NCBI RefSeq assembly: GCF_025685685.1
Contig: NZ_JAGSYH010000002.1
Coordinates: 1,040,768-1,104,767 of the forward strand
Source: Acidicapsa dinghuensis
Lineage (GTDB): Bacteria; Acidobacteriota; Terriglobia; Terriglobales; Acidobacteriaceae
Direction of reading: 5' to 3'
Length of the DNA: 64,000 bases
Part shown: one piece after another, positions 1 through 9,008 of the stretch
Layout: each line of letters begins with the position of its first letter
Position numbering within the stretch: position 1 is the stretch's first letter
The notes under the pieces: model-generated
Told to the model about the DNA's origin: nothing
Databases searched by the model: none
The model's input: the letters and a program-made list of their open reading frames with translations, nothing else
Made by a program: the position numbers and the translations under genes

Positions 1-346
1 CATAGCATCCTGCGAAGCGGGATTGCGTGCTCTCCGGTCATCATCTCCTGTGCATTAGACCCGGCTCGATGAGTGCCACACCTCTCCCGTCCCGATGGGG
101 CTTGCGCAATCATGTCTCGTCAGAAAGAGGTATCCCTTATCTTATCGGCCTTCTTGTGAATTTCTGCTTCCACTTTGGTCGCAGACACAAAAAACTATGG
201 TCCGTCATTTCGGTATCACCCGCCCCGGAAGGTGCTAACCACAGGCCCACTCTCGCCGTTCACGGTCTACTCGCCTCGTTCTGCTATCGTTGTCCCGTCC
301 GACCCACGACCAGCAAGCGCATCCCAAAATCACTCCGGAGCCCATT
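1..346. other. left edge, no gene recognised
   Basis: The first 346 bases contain open frames on both strands, but none has a convincing ribosome binding site or a recognisable protein. They read as out-of-frame shadows or chance frames. The stretch probably holds the promoter and leader of the esterase that starts at 347. I could not identify a specific promoter. Confidence 0.4.
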
Positions 347-1429
347 ATGCGCCGCATCGTTCTTGCCTTCCTGCTCTCTGCCGCAACCGCCAGTATTCCG
401 CTCTTCGCCCAGCAGTCCGCGCCCCAGCCCACCACCGCAGCCAACGCAGCCCAGCGCGACTCCAGCTTCATCGATTCCGACGGCCGCGCCCACGTCACCC
501 GCATCATCCCTGTTCCCAAAGATTTAAGCCGTCAATCGCAGTTTTGGCTCTCCGAGCCGGTTCCCGACGCAGGCCCGCCCGAATCCCTCGAGCACCGCCG
601 CTCCGCCACCGACGCCTGGGCCGTCACCGCCCGCGATCAGTGGCTCCAGCTCTACCCCGCCAAAATCACTGAAGACAAAATCGCCGGCGTCCCCGTCCGT
701 CTGGTCGTGCCCGACGGCATGCCCGACAGCAATAAAGACAAAGTCCTGCTCAATCTCCACGGCGGCGGCTTCAACTCCGATTCCGGCTCCTACACCGAAT
801 CCATCCCCACGGCCGGCATGACCAGGATCAAGTGCGTCGCCGTCCTCTACCGCCTCGCGCCGGAATACCCATTCCCAGCCGCCCTAGATGACTCCATCGC
901 CGTCTACAAAGAGCTGCTCAAGACCTACAAACCCGACCACATCGTCATCTACGGCACCTCCGCCGGAGCCATCCTCACCGCCGAAGTCGCCGCCCAGATC
1001 AAGCACCTCGCCCTGCCCATGCCCGCCGCCTTCGGCGTCTTCTCCGGCATGGGAGACTTCGCCCGCGATGGCGACTCCACCGCCATGTATGCGCTCAAAG
1101 GCCTTTCCGGCCATCTCGACCTGCCCGACGAGTCCGGCCATCACGACCCCTACTACACCGGCAAAACCGACCCCGCCGATCCCATCCTCTCGCCCATCTA
1201 CTCAGACCTGCACGGCATGCCGCCAACGCTCTTCGTCACCAGCGGCCGCGACCTGCTCCTCAGCGGCACCGTCAATCTCCAGCGCGCCTTCTACAACGCC
1301 GGCGACGACGCTCAGCTCCTCGTCTACGACGCCCTCCCGCATGCCTTCTGGTACAGCACCAAACTCCCCGAAGCCCTCGAAGCCAACCACGCCATGGCCA
1401 ACTTCTTCCTGAAACACCTCTCAAAATGA
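347..1429 (+). CDS. secreted alpha/beta-hydrolase (hormone-sensitive-lipase-like esterase)
   Basis: This is a 360-residue carboxylesterase of the alpha/beta-hydrolase-3 (HSL) family. It shows the oxyanion-hole motif HGGGF at residues 138-142 and a nucleophile elbow GTSAG with Ser205. The likely triad partners are Asp302 (GRDLLL) and His332 (PHAFWY). The N-terminus MRRIVLAFLLSAATA is a signal peptide ending near AQQ, so the enzyme is probably periplasmic or secreted. I chose the ATG at 347 because an upstream in-frame ATG at 290 would put about 19 polar residues before the signal peptide. Substrate is unknown; short-chain acyl esters are usual for the family. The gene stands alone and is followed by dispersed repeats. 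Confidence 0.85.
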   Translation: MRRIVLAFLLSAATASIPLFAQQSAPQPTTAANAAQRDSSFIDSDGRAHVTRIIPVPKDLSRQSQFWLSEPVPDAGPPESLEHRRSATDAWAVTARDQWLQLYPAKITEDKIAGVPVRLVVPDGMPDSNKDKVLLNLHGGGFNSDSGSYTESIPTAGMTRIKCVAVLYRLAPEYPFPAALDDSIAVYKELLKTYKPDHIVIYGTSAGAILTAEVAAQIKHLALPMPAAFGVFSGMGDFARDGDSTAMYALKGLSGHLDLPDESGHHDPYYTGKTDPADPILSPIYSDLHGMPPTLFVTSGRDLLLSGTVNLQRAFYNAGDDAQLLVYDALPHAFWYSTKLPEALEANHAMANFFLKHLSK

Positions 1430-1442
1430 GCCAGACAAAAAA

Positions 1443-1470
1443 GTAGGCCGGGGATTTATCCCCGGCACAG
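1443..1470. repeat. 28-bp dispersed repeat, family C copy 1
   Basis: The segment reads GTAGGCCGGGG, a short A/T core, then CCCCGGCACAG. A near-identical copy lies at 18113-18140, differing only in the core. The two arms can pair into a GC-rich hairpin. It lies just after the esterase stop codon and next to a family A repeat, so it could act as a transcript end or a REP-like element. Confidence 0.7.
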
Positions 1471-1476
1471 ATCGAT

Positions 1477-1594
1477 GACAAACCTCGGTTTTGAAAGGGC
1501 ACGGATTTATCCGTCCCGTTAAGCAGTCTGGAATGAATACGGCTTTAGCCGCCGAGGGATGTATTTCTACTCCCACTAAACTTTGTCAGCAGCC
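1477..1594. repeat. dispersed intergenic repeat, family A copy 1
   Basis: The hallmark segments are GTTTTGAAAGGGCACGG, then CGGCTTTAGCCG, GAGGGATGTATTTC and CTTTGTCAGCAG. The same order recurs at about 11927, 17899, 43370, 49454, 51913 and, degenerate, 56094. Internal segments such as CGGCTTTAGCCG are self-complementary. A short frame beginning MKGHGF runs through it; I treat that frame as a by-product of the repeat, not a gene. Confidence 0.8.
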
Positions 1595-1621
1595 CGACGG
1601 CAGCTTCCGGCTCGCCGTCAA

Positions 1622-3742
1622 CTATGGATGCGTTCCTTGCTCCACATACCCCAGATCCCGCAGCGAAGGCAGATCCTTCTTCTGATCCATCGCGTGAATC
1701 GTCTCGTCTGAGAACTTCCATCCCCGCTCCTGCCACATCTGCGTCGCCAGGTCATAGCGCACCGTCACGTTGTCCAGCCAATAAGGCCGGTTCTCGCTCA
1801 GCCACACCTGCTTGAACTCATTCTTCGTCGCAGAATACGCATCGCGCAGATCCTGAATCAGCCCATTATTGCTGCTGATCTCATACATCAGCCCATACGC
1901 CTCATCGCGCTGCGTCTTGTCATACTGCATCGATACGGCACGGCGATAGTCGCTCACCATCTGCTGCGTCAGCTCCCACTTCATGCCGATCAGGTCCAGC
2001 CGCCGCGCGCCCAGATCCATCGCATCCAGCGCTTCCGGCTCTTTCAGATGCTTATTCTCGGCCCGCGCCTGTTCGATCAGCACAATTGCCTTCTCCGCAT
2101 GCAACCTCAGCTCTTCCACATACGGCTGCAGCTTCGCGCCCACCGCCTGTCCGCGACCGCTCCACGGATCAAGCCAGAACAGCTCATCGCTGTTCATATT
2201 CGTCTTTGCCTTGCCCAGCGTCTGATGCGCCTGCATCAGCTCCTGCTCAGCCTGATCGATCTTGCCGCTCGTGTCTCCATGAAAGACCGTGCCATATGCA
2301 GCCTGGTATGCCGGAATGCTGCTCTCACCCTGCTGCCATGCAGCCGTAGCGCCAAACAACACACCATACCAGTCTTCGTTGAAGAGCCCTTCGCCATCAT
2401 CGTTCCAAACCGTGATGTACACGCCCTTCGCGCCCATCTGCTGCCCCTCGCGAATGAATCCCTGAATATTGCCAAAGAAAACATTCGCGTCCGGATACAC
2501 CTCATTCCAGTTCGCATCGCCCGGCGCAACCCACACTTCCATCCCCGCGTCGGTAAACGGCTTGATCATCTTCTCGAAGCCCTTGGTCTTGCCATACTCC
2601 CACGGCACCGCGATCATGTCCTTCGGCAACCCCGGCACAGCCTTGGGATCGGACCACGAAATATCGCCCCAGAAAAGCAGCTTCTTGTTCAGAGGCTCCA
2701 GCGCATCGTGAATCTGCTTCATGAACCCCACATACACCGGCCCATAACCCTGCTGCTTGACTGCATCCTTTGTGCGCCCGCGTCCAAGATCCGAAGTCTC
2801 ATCCGCGCCCAAATGCACATACGGAGAAGGGAACTCCTTCGCAATCTGCGTAAACCAGTCCTTCACCAGCGGCAGGCTACCCGGCTGTCCCGGAGCCAGC
2901 ACATTCCCATGCGGCGTCTCCGCCACATCGGAATAAATGTCGTACTTCAGCACGTGGTGCAGATGCCCAAACGCCTCCTGCTCCGGCAATATCGTCACGT
3001 GATACTTCGCCGCGAACTTCACCAGCTCCGCCACGTCATCCGGCGTCATTGCCGACCCCGGCGGCGCAGCCAGCGGCTCATTCGGATACTGCAGCGTGTG
3101 CTCGAAATACGGCGCATAGATATTCGCCTTGAACGATGCAATCACCTCAACCTGGTGCTCCTGAAACTTCAGCGTCGGAAAAGGCCCCCGCGAAAGATCG
3201 TCGTCAATCGCCCGATGCGGCATCGCCGGCCAGTCGCGAATCGTGCCCGTCGGAATCGCCTTTTTTTCACCCTCCAGCGGCAGCAACTGCTTAAAGGTCT
3301 GCACACCGTAGAAGATGCCCGCCCCAGACTCCGCCACAATCTCAGCGCGCTTCTCGCCGACAATCAGCACATATCCTTCGTCCGCCATCTCCGGCGTCAG
3401 CGTAAGATCGTGGTCTTTCAGCGCAGCCTTGCCCTCTGCTGAGGTCGCGCGCAACAGCACAACGGTATAGGTCCGCGCCGTGTGCTCACCCGCCGCATCA
3501 TCCAGATCCTTCGCAGCAAACTCGTCCTCGGCATTATGTCCCGGCGCAACTGCATGAACACCACCGGAAATCTCCACCTGACCACTGAGCTTTACTTCGC
3601 GCGGCTGCGGCAGCAGATGCACATTGCTCTGCGCCTGCGCCGTCATTCCCGGCGTCAGCAGCGCTAACGCGGCTAATCCCGCTCCACTACAAATCGCTCC
3701 CGCAATGCGGCTCATGCCGCGTACCCCGACGCCCCGCACCAT
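1622..3742 (-). CDS. GH20 beta-N-acetylhexosaminidase, exported
   Basis: This 706-residue protein belongs to glycoside hydrolase family 20. It would release terminal GlcNAc or GalNAc from chitin fragments, peptidoglycan or glycans. A signal peptide (AGLAALALLTPGMTAQAQ) is followed by the small alpha/beta GH20b domain and a TIM-barrel. The barrel holds the catalytic pair Asp314-Glu315 in VHLGADET. Glu acts as acid and Asp supports the substrate-assisted mechanism known for the family. The C-terminal third is helical. The ATG at 3742 is preceded by GGGAG at good spacing. The gene is divergent from a sugar-porter MFS gene only 80 bases away, suggesting shared control. The SIS and DeoR genes near 10-12 kb fit the same amino-sugar theme. 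Confidence 0.9.
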   Translation of the reverse strand: MVRGVGVRGMSRIAGAICSGAGLAALALLTPGMTAQAQSNVHLLPQPREVKLSGQVEISGGVHAVAPGHNAEDEFAAKDLDDAAGEHTARTYTVVLLRATSAEGKAALKDHDLTLTPEMADEGYVLIVGEKRAEIVAESGAGIFYGVQTFKQLLPLEGEKKAIPTGTIRDWPAMPHRAIDDDLSRGPFPTLKFQEHQVEVIASFKANIYAPYFEHTLQYPNEPLAAPPGSAMTPDDVAELVKFAAKYHVTILPEQEAFGHLHHVLKYDIYSDVAETPHGNVLAPGQPGSLPLVKDWFTQIAKEFPSPYVHLGADETSDLGRGRTKDAVKQQGYGPVYVGFMKQIHDALEPLNKKLLFWGDISWSDPKAVPGLPKDMIAVPWEYGKTKGFEKMIKPFTDAGMEVWVAPGDANWNEVYPDANVFFGNIQGFIREGQQMGAKGVYITVWNDDGEGLFNEDWYGVLFGATAAWQQGESSIPAYQAAYGTVFHGDTSGKIDQAEQELMQAHQTLGKAKTNMNSDELFWLDPWSGRGQAVGAKLQPYVEELRLHAEKAIVLIEQARAENKHLKEPEALDAMDLGARRLDLIGMKWELTQQMVSDYRRAVSMQYDKTQRDEAYGLMYEISSNNGLIQDLRDAYSATKNEFKQVWLSENRPYWLDNVTVRYDLATQMWQERGWKFSDETIHAMDQKKDLPSLRDLGYVEQGTHP

Positions 3743-3822
3743 CGCAATCTCCCATTCACAAAAATGATCGTTTCAATTCAATACGCTCATTGTATGCTGA
3801 TCCTGCGCAGCCCTTACCTGAT

Positions 3823-5607
3823 ATGACTTCGAACGCAACCACACCTTCCGCCCTCCGCCGCTACAATCTCTTCCTGCAACTCGTCGCCGGACTCGGCGGT
3901 CTGCTCTACGGCGTGGACGTAGGCATCATTGGCGGCGCGCTGCCGTACCTCAACGCGACCTCGCACCTCACACCCGGCCAGCTCTCCGCCATCGTCGCCG
4001 CGGTATTGCTGGGCAGCGTCTTCTCTACTCTCTTCGCAGGCATCATCGCAGACTTCATCGGCCGCAAGCCATTCATGATTCTCTGCGGCCTCTGTTTCAT
4101 CGTCAGCATCCCCGTCATCGCGCTCTCGCAGAGCTATGAAGCGCTATTTCTCGGCCGCCTGCTGCAAGGCGTCAGCGCCGGATTCATCGGCATCGTAGTC
4201 CCCCTTTACCTCGCCGAATGCCTCTCCGCCTCCACGCGCGGAAAGGGAACTGCCATCTTCCAGTGGTTCCTCACCCTTGGCATCGTAGCCGCCGCGCTCG
4301 TCGGCATGTACTACAGCTACCGCGTGCAAGCTGTCACCGCCAGCTCCGATGCAACCACCATCTTCCACTTCAAAGACCAGGCATGGCGTCGCATCTTCTG
4401 GCTTTCGCTGCCCCCTGGCATCCTCTTCGTCCTCGGCGGCCTCATGGTCACCGAATCGCCGCGCTGGCTCTTCCGTCGCGGTAAAAAGGACGCGGCGTAT
4501 CAGGCGCTCCTGCGTTCGCGTACTACCGAACAGGCCACCTCTGAGCTGCGCGAGATGGAAGAGACCGCCCGCGTCGCTCCCGGCTCGGGCGACAAGCCAA
4601 AGGACTCGCTCTTCAGCCGCAAGTACGTCATCCCCTTCATCCTCACCTGCGTTATCCTCTCCTGCAACACCGCCACTGGCATCAATTCCGTCGTCGGCTA
4701 CTGTACCGCCACGCTGCTGCAGAGCGGTCTCAGCGATCTCGCCGCGCATTGGGGATATGTCATCCTCACCGCCACCAATTTCAGCATGACCATGATCGGC
4801 ATGCTGCTCGTCGACCGCAAAGGACGCCGCTTCCTCCTCACCCTCGGCACCGCCGGCATCGTTCTGTCGATGATCTCCGTCGGCAGCCTCTTCCTCACCA
4901 CCGAGAAGTACAACATCGATACCGCAAGTCTGCTGCAATCGCAGATCACGCCAACCCAGGAGCTGACGTATAAGTTCGACTCAGACTCCGCCGCAAAGCT
5001 CCTCGCCACCTCCGGCTACACCGGCCACGACATCGATGCGTCACGCGCCTCCCTCGGCATCATCTACGCCTATGGCGACTACCCATGCTCTACCAGCTTC
5101 GTCCGCTCCGACGACACAGCGGCCGCACCCCTGCACATCTCACGCGAAGACTGCGTACCGTCCAGCGCCGTCGAGTCTTTTTTTAAAAATCCCTTCGCCA
5201 ATCTTGAGGCAGCCCGCACCGCACCGCTGCGCATCACCAAAGCGCCACTCGCTCGCGTCCCTGACGCCAGCCACGGATGGCTCGTCGCCATCGGTCTCTA
5301 TGCCTTTATCGCCTTTTATGCCATGGGCCCCGGCGTCGTCGTCTGGATAGCTCTCTCTGAGCTGATGCCCACCCGCATCCGCTCAAACGGCATGAGCATC
5401 GCGCTGGTTCTCAACCAGTCGGTCTCCACGGCGCTCGCAGCCGTCTTCCTGCCCTTTGTCAGCCGCTACGGCTACTCGCGCATGTTCTTCCTCTTCGCCG
5501 CTTTCGCTCTCATCTATTTCCTGGCAGCCGCCTTGTTCCTGCCCGAAACCAAAGGCAAAACCCTCGAAGAAATCGAAGCCCACTTCGCCGGCAAAGCCAA
5601 AGCCTAA
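3823..5607 (+). CDS. MFS transporter, sugar-porter family, with large extra-membrane insertion
   Basis: This is a 12-helix major facilitator of the sugar porter family. Signs are GGLLYGVDVGIIGGALPYL in helix 1, the DFIGRKP loop after helix 2, TESPRWL after helix 6, and the C-terminal PETKGKTLEEIE signature. It probably imports a hexose or amino sugar by cation symport. It is unusually long: 594 residues against roughly 450-500 for the family. The excess is a hydrophilic segment of about 120-130 residues late in the protein, before the last few helices, containing SDSAAKLLATSGY and DYPCSTSF; the two cysteines, in DYPCS and REDCVP, could form a disulfide. The ATG at 3823 was chosen; a TTG at 3790 in frame is possible. 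Neither has a clear ribosome binding site. Confidence 0.85.
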   Translation: MTSNATTPSALRRYNLFLQLVAGLGGLLYGVDVGIIGGALPYLNATSHLTPGQLSAIVAAVLLGSVFSTLFAGIIADFIGRKPFMILCGLCFIVSIPVIALSQSYEALFLGRLLQGVSAGFIGIVVPLYLAECLSASTRGKGTAIFQWFLTLGIVAAALVGMYYSYRVQAVTASSDATTIFHFKDQAWRRIFWLSLPPGILFVLGGLMVTESPRWLFRRGKKDAAYQALLRSRTTEQATSELREMEETARVAPGSGDKPKDSLFSRKYVIPFILTCVILSCNTATGINSVVGYCTATLLQSGLSDLAAHWGYVILTATNFSMTMIGMLLVDRKGRRFLLTLGTAGIVLSMISVGSLFLTTEKYNIDTASLLQSQITPTQELTYKFDSDSAAKLLATSGYTGHDIDASRASLGIIYAYGDYPCSTSFVRSDDTAAAPLHISREDCVPSSAVESFFKNPFANLEAARTAPLRITKAPLARVPDASHGWLVAIGLYAFIAFYAMGPGVVVWIALSELMPTRIRSNGMSIALVLNQSVSTALAAVFLPFVSRYGYSRMFFLFAAFALIYFLAAALFLPETKGKTLEEIEAHFAGKAKA

Positions 5608-5615
5608 CCAGAAAG

Positions 5616-5643
5616 GTAAGGCAAGGCTTCAGCCTTGCCTTAC
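5616..5643. repeat. perfect 12-bp-arm hairpin after the MFS gene
   Basis: GTAAGGCAAGGC, a TTCA loop and the exact reverse complement form a 28-base perfect hairpin 8 bases after the MFS stop codon. No T-run follows, so it is not a classical intrinsic terminator. It could stabilise the 3' end of the transcript or be a REP-like element. The MFS gene and the next gene (5776-6903) converge here. A second short repeat (CTGAGCGCAGCGAAGGATGA, 5701-5720) lies in the same gap and has relatives near 62592-62660. Confidence 0.75.
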
Positions 5644-5775
5644 ACCAGCAGTCGCAATTCGCTGCAACTTCTCTTCAATCCTCCACAAAAATTTGCCATT
5701 CTGAGCGCAGCGAAGGATGACAACCCTCAATCGTCCCCTGCACCAAAATCAAAGCCAGCCTTAACACCCCAATTC

Positions 5776-6903
5776 TTAATCGACAAACAACAAGAACTCA
5801 GGCGTATCCGCAAACCCGCTAGCCACCACCGTCCCCGCGCCAAACACCGGAGGCAAGACCGCCTTAGTTCCCAATCCATAGCTATAGATCGACCCGGTTC
5901 CTGTCGTCCCTGTGCCTTGTTGAAACGCCACATAGGCCGTGTTCGTCTTCTCATCAAACGTCACGCCCCCCACCTTGAATCCCGCTGGGGCGGTTAACAC
6001 GCTCGCGAATACCAATCCCCCGGGCGTCACTGGGTTCGCCAGCGCACTCCAGTAAAGCTGATCACCCGCGCTCACAAACAGTCCGCCATTAAAAATCGCC
6101 AGATGCGTCGGACCCGCCGCCAACGCCTTGCTCGCGCCCTGGTACGTCCCATCCGCCAGCGAATATATCCGGATCACCTTAGCCGGCTCATCGCACACCA
6201 GCAGCACTCCGTTCGACACCGCAAGATCACGCACCGAGTTCTGCACCTTCGGCTTCGATTTCCCCGTCACATCCGCATCCGTTCCAGTCGCTTTCGCAAA
6301 TTCCACCGCGAGTCCGCCATTCGCCTCGGGAACATTCGTCGCTGCCGTCGCTACATCCGGCAAAGCCCCATTCTGCGAAGCAGCAAACGTCCCATCCAGA
6401 AACACGCATCCGTTTTTCGGGCAAATCCCCGTCAACCCTTTCAGATACGCCGAAACCCAACCCTTCGCAATCTTTGCCGATTTCCCTTTGCCCGACACTG
6501 CAGCCTGCGCCACCACATTCGTATCCTGGTTGGCTACATAGCAGTTCGTGCCAGATCCATCCTGCGACGCCGCAAACAGCAGCGCATACGGATGCCCAAT
6601 CGCGTTCTGAAATTTGCCCTTCGCATCAAGCGACGGCCCAAGAAACTCACCCACATATCCGAAGTGATATTTCTGGTCCGTCTTCCCCGGCAGCGTAAAG
6701 CAGACAATGTTGCTCGCCCCCTTCGCTCCGTTCACTACATACAGCATTGAATTGGCAGACACCAATCCCCGCAGCTCAGGATTCGTGAGCGTCACGCCCT
6801 GCAGCGCCTTCTTCGAATTCAACGTCGGCGGAGCGCTCGACGTGTCATAGGCATACACATTTCCAATCCCGCCCGCACCCCCATGAAAACTGACCAGCAG
6901 CAT
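5776..6903 (-). CDS. unknown protein, probable beta-propeller
   Basis: The product has 375 residues and no recognised family signature. Spaced blade-like strands recur, such as SMLYVVNGAKGAS, NCYVANQDTNVV, GVLLVCDEPAKVIRIY, GGLFVSAGDQLYW and NTAYVAFQQG. This pattern is typical of NHL or YVTN-like beta-propellers. There is no clear signal peptide: the protein begins MLLVSFHGGAGGIGNVYAYD. The ATG at 6903 was preferred over upstream frames because GGGGAGG precedes it at ideal spacing. It may bind a ligand or a surface partner, but function is unknown. It is divergent from the MarR operon, so the operator at 7001-7035 could also affect it. Confidence 0.65.
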   Translation of the reverse strand: MLLVSFHGGAGGIGNVYAYDTSSAPPTLNSKKALQGVTLTNPELRGLVSANSMLYVVNGAKGASNIVCFTLPGKTDQKYHFGYVGEFLGPSLDAKGKFQNAIGHPYALLFAASQDGSGTNCYVANQDTNVVAQAAVSGKGKSAKIAKGWVSAYLKGLTGICPKNGCVFLDGTFAASQNGALPDVATAATNVPEANGGLAVEFAKATGTDADVTGKSKPKVQNSVRDLAVSNGVLLVCDEPAKVIRIYSLADGTYQGASKALAAGPTHLAIFNGGLFVSAGDQLYWSALANPVTPGGLVFASVLTAPAGFKVGGVTFDEKTNTAYVAFQQGTGTTGTGSIYSYGLGTKAVLPPVFGAGTVVASGFADTPEFLLFVD

Positions 6904-7000
6904 CGCAACCTCCCCGGATACAACGCAAAACACCTGTTGTCTGGAAAGCCGCAAGCATACCACATTCTCAGATTCAAACGACTTACGTCTCACGCAATAA

Positions 7001-7035
7001 ATATCCTTACAAAAAGAATCCTTATATAAGGATAT
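7001..7035. promoter_or_regulatory. palindromic operator upstream of marR-type gene
   Basis: A perfect 16-base palindrome ATCCTTATATAAGGAT (7018-7033) lies about 57 bases upstream of the MarR start. A further ATATCCTT half-site at 7001-7008 pairs with AAGGATAT at 7028-7035. MarR proteins bind such A/T-rich palindromes as dimers and usually repress their own operon, so autoregulation is the likely role. It sits between divergent genes and could control both. Confidence 0.65.
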
Positions 7036-7089
7036 TTATCTCATATGTAACTGCCCGCCAAACCGGCGGAGATGTTGAAGGAAAGCGCG

Positions 7090-7584
7090 ATGGCCAAACA
7101 AACCGAAATCACGCCCCCCCACTTGTGGCCCCCCCATCTATGGATCGTCCTGTCGCGCTGCCATCACGCACTCCGGCAGGCAGCCGAGTGCAGTATCTCG
7201 GGCACCGGCCTGGTCCTCACCGACTTCATGGTCCTCGAAGCCTTGCTCCATAAAGGCCCGCTGACCATCACCGAAATCCAGAAAAAGGCGCTGCTCGCCA
7301 CCGGCTCCATGACAGCGGCTGTTGACCGCGTCGAGCGCAAAGGGCTGATCGTGCGCCGTACGACATCCACCGACCGCCGTGCCCGCGTGCTTGAGCTCAC
7401 CGATGCAGGCCGCACGCTCATCGAAAAGGCATTCGCACAACACGCCAGCGACCTCGAATCCATCATGTCCGTTCTTTCCAATACAGAGAAAGAGCAACTC
7501 TACCGCCTCACCAGGAAACTCGGCCTCGCGGCAGCCGAGGCAAAGGCAGAGCGGGAAACCGCACAAGCCGCCACAGGAGATTGA
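7090..7584 (+). CDS. MarR-family transcriptional regulator
   Basis: This is a 164-residue winged-helix regulator. The helix-turn-helix and wing are seen in GPLTITEIQKKALLATGSMT, DRVERKGLIVRR and TSTDRRARVLELTDAGR, the last being the classic MarR wing. A His/Cys-containing first helix (SRCHHALRQAAECSIS) may sense ligands or oxidants. The ATG at 7090 has AAGGAAAG upstream and is better placed than the ATG at 7072. It is the first gene of an operon with a pirin and a YceI protein; its stop lies just before the pirin start. The palindrome upstream is the probable binding site. Confidence 0.9.
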   Translation: MAKQTEITPPHLWPPHLWIVLSRCHHALRQAAECSISGTGLVLTDFMVLEALLHKGPLTITEIQKKALLATGSMTAAVDRVERKGLIVRRTTSTDRRARVLELTDAGRTLIEKAFAQHASDLESIMSVLSNTEKEQLYRLTRKLGLAAAEAKAERETAQAATGD

Positions 7585-7586
7585 AA

Positions 7587-8297
7587 TTGATTACCGTACG
7601 CAAAAGTGAAGAACGCGGCCACGCCGATCATGGCTGGCTCGATTCCCATCACAGCTTTTCCTTCGCCAACTACTATGACCCCAAACACATGGGTTTCCGC
7701 AGCCTTCGCGTCATCAATGAAGACCGCGTCGCACCGGGCCAGGGCTTCGGATCCCACCCCCACCGCGATATGGAGATCCTCAGCTACGTACTCTCCGGCA
7801 GCCTCGCGCACAAAGACAGCATGGGCCACGAAGAAGTCCTCGGACCCAACGAGATCCAGCGCATGTCCGCAGGTACCGGCATCAGACACAGCGAGTACAA
7901 CCCATCCCCGACCACCCCGGTCCACTTCTTCCAGATCTGGATCGAGCCGGCCACATTCGGCACCCCATCGAGCTACGAGCAGTTCAAGTTCGATCCTGCC
8001 GAAAAACGCGACCGCATGAAACTCATCGCCAGCCGCGAAGGCGGCAATGGCATCGCCACCATCAATCAGGACGCGAAAGTTTACGTCTCTGAAATCACCA
8101 ACGGAACACCGCTCGACTATGCTCTCGGCGAGAACCGCCACGCCTGGCTGCATGTCATCAAAGGCAATATCGTCGTCAACGGCGCCTCGCTCAAGACTGG
8201 CGACGCCGCAGCCGTCTCCAACGAGAACCGGCTTCAAATCGCAAAATCCGGCATCGAAAGCGAGCCGGCTGAAATCCTACTTTTCGACCTCGCATAA
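7587..8297 (+). CDS. pirin-family protein (YhhW-like bicupin)
   Basis: A 236-residue pirin. The N-terminal cupin has the metal-binding set FGSHPHRDMEILSYVLSG with downstream GTGIRHSEYNPS, which matches the His/His/His/Glu site of YhhW and other quercetin 2,3-dioxygenase-like pirins. The C-terminal half is a second, metal-free cupin. Family proteins can cleave quercetin in vitro, but the natural substrate is unclear. I chose the TTG at 7587, giving MITVRKSEERGHADHGW, the usual pirin start; AGGAGA lies six bases upstream, at the end of the marR gene. Coupling with MarR and YceI suggests a stress or aromatic-compound response. Confidence 0.9.
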   Translation: MITVRKSEERGHADHGWLDSHHSFSFANYYDPKHMGFRSLRVINEDRVAPGQGFGSHPHRDMEILSYVLSGSLAHKDSMGHEEVLGPNEIQRMSAGTGIRHSEYNPSPTTPVHFFQIWIEPATFGTPSSYEQFKFDPAEKRDRMKLIASREGGNGIATINQDAKVYVSEITNGTPLDYALGENRHAWLHVIKGNIVVNGASLKTGDAAAVSNENRLQIAKSGIESEPAEILLFDLA

Positions 8298-8377
8298 CCT
8301 CTGCGCTCTCGGGCCGCGCTCCCATGCGGCCCAGCCCAGACCCAACCAGAATCAACCGCATCCAAGGAGACACACCC

Positions 8378-8932
8378 ATGGCCACCACATCCGTATCCGC
8401 CCCTACCATCAGTTGGAAAATCGACCCTGCCCACTCGCATGCCGAGTTCAAGGTCAAGCACATGATGATCTCCAACGTAAAAGGCAGCTTCAGCGGCCTC
8501 AGCGGCACCCTCACCGAACACACCGTAGACGCCTCGCTCTCGAGCATCGACGCATCCATCGACGTCAGTACCGTCAACACCGGCGATGCACAGCGTGACG
8601 GCCATCTCAAGAGCGCCGACTTCTTCGAAGTGGAGAAGTACCCCACCATGACCTTCCAGTCCACCACGGTTGAGAAGTCCGGCGACGAAGAGTACTCCGT
8701 GACCGGCAACCTCACTCTGCACGGCGTAACCAAAGAAGTGACTTTCGCCGTCGAAGGCCCAAGCGCGCCTGCCGTCGATCCGTGGGGCAATACCCGCATC
8801 GGCCTCTCCGCCACCACCAAGATCAACCGCAAAGACTTTGGCCTCAACTGGAACGCCACCCTCGAAGCAGGCGGCATCCTCGTCGGCGAAACCGTCCAGA
8901 TCACCATCGACGCCCAGTTCATCAAAGCGTAA
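8378..8932 (+). CDS. YceI-family lipid-binding protein
   Basis: This 184-residue protein has the YceI lipocalin-like fold: WKIDPAHSHAEFKVKHMMIS at the start, then STVNTGDAQRDGHLKSADFF, and GNLTLHGVTKEVTFAVEG. YceI proteins bind polyisoprenoid or amphiphilic lipids. There is no signal peptide, so this copy is probably cytoplasmic, unlike E. coli YceI. AAGGAGA precedes the ATG at 8378. It is the third gene of the MarR-pirin-YceI run; this gene set recurs in other bacteria, supporting a shared response. Confidence 0.9.
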   Translation: MATTSVSAPTISWKIDPAHSHAEFKVKHMMISNVKGSFSGLSGTLTEHTVDASLSSIDASIDVSTVNTGDAQRDGHLKSADFFEVEKYPTMTFQSTTVEKSGDEEYSVTGNLTLHGVTKEVTFAVEGPSAPAVDPWGNTRIGLSATTKINRKDFGLNWNATLEAGGILVGETVQITIDAQFIKA

Positions 8933-9008
8933 AACAGCCCAGTCCCATACCCGAATGAGTGCAAAGAGAAAGGGCGAGGTCTATCCTCGCCCAAACCTGT
9001 TGAGATCG

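Noticed and set aside
1491-1685. 64-codon 'MKGHGF' frame
   Set aside because: It is generated by repeat family A, recurs with different downstream frames at other copies, and has no ribosome binding site.
2048-3442. 464-codon frame on the + strand
   Set aside because: It lies entirely inside the GH20 gene on the opposite strand, is rich in Arg, Leu and His as expected for an antisense shadow in GC-rich DNA, and has no domain or start signal.
4144-4938. 264-codon frame on the - strand
   Set aside because: Antisense to the MFS gene; Gly/Glu/Ala-rich shadow without any domain.
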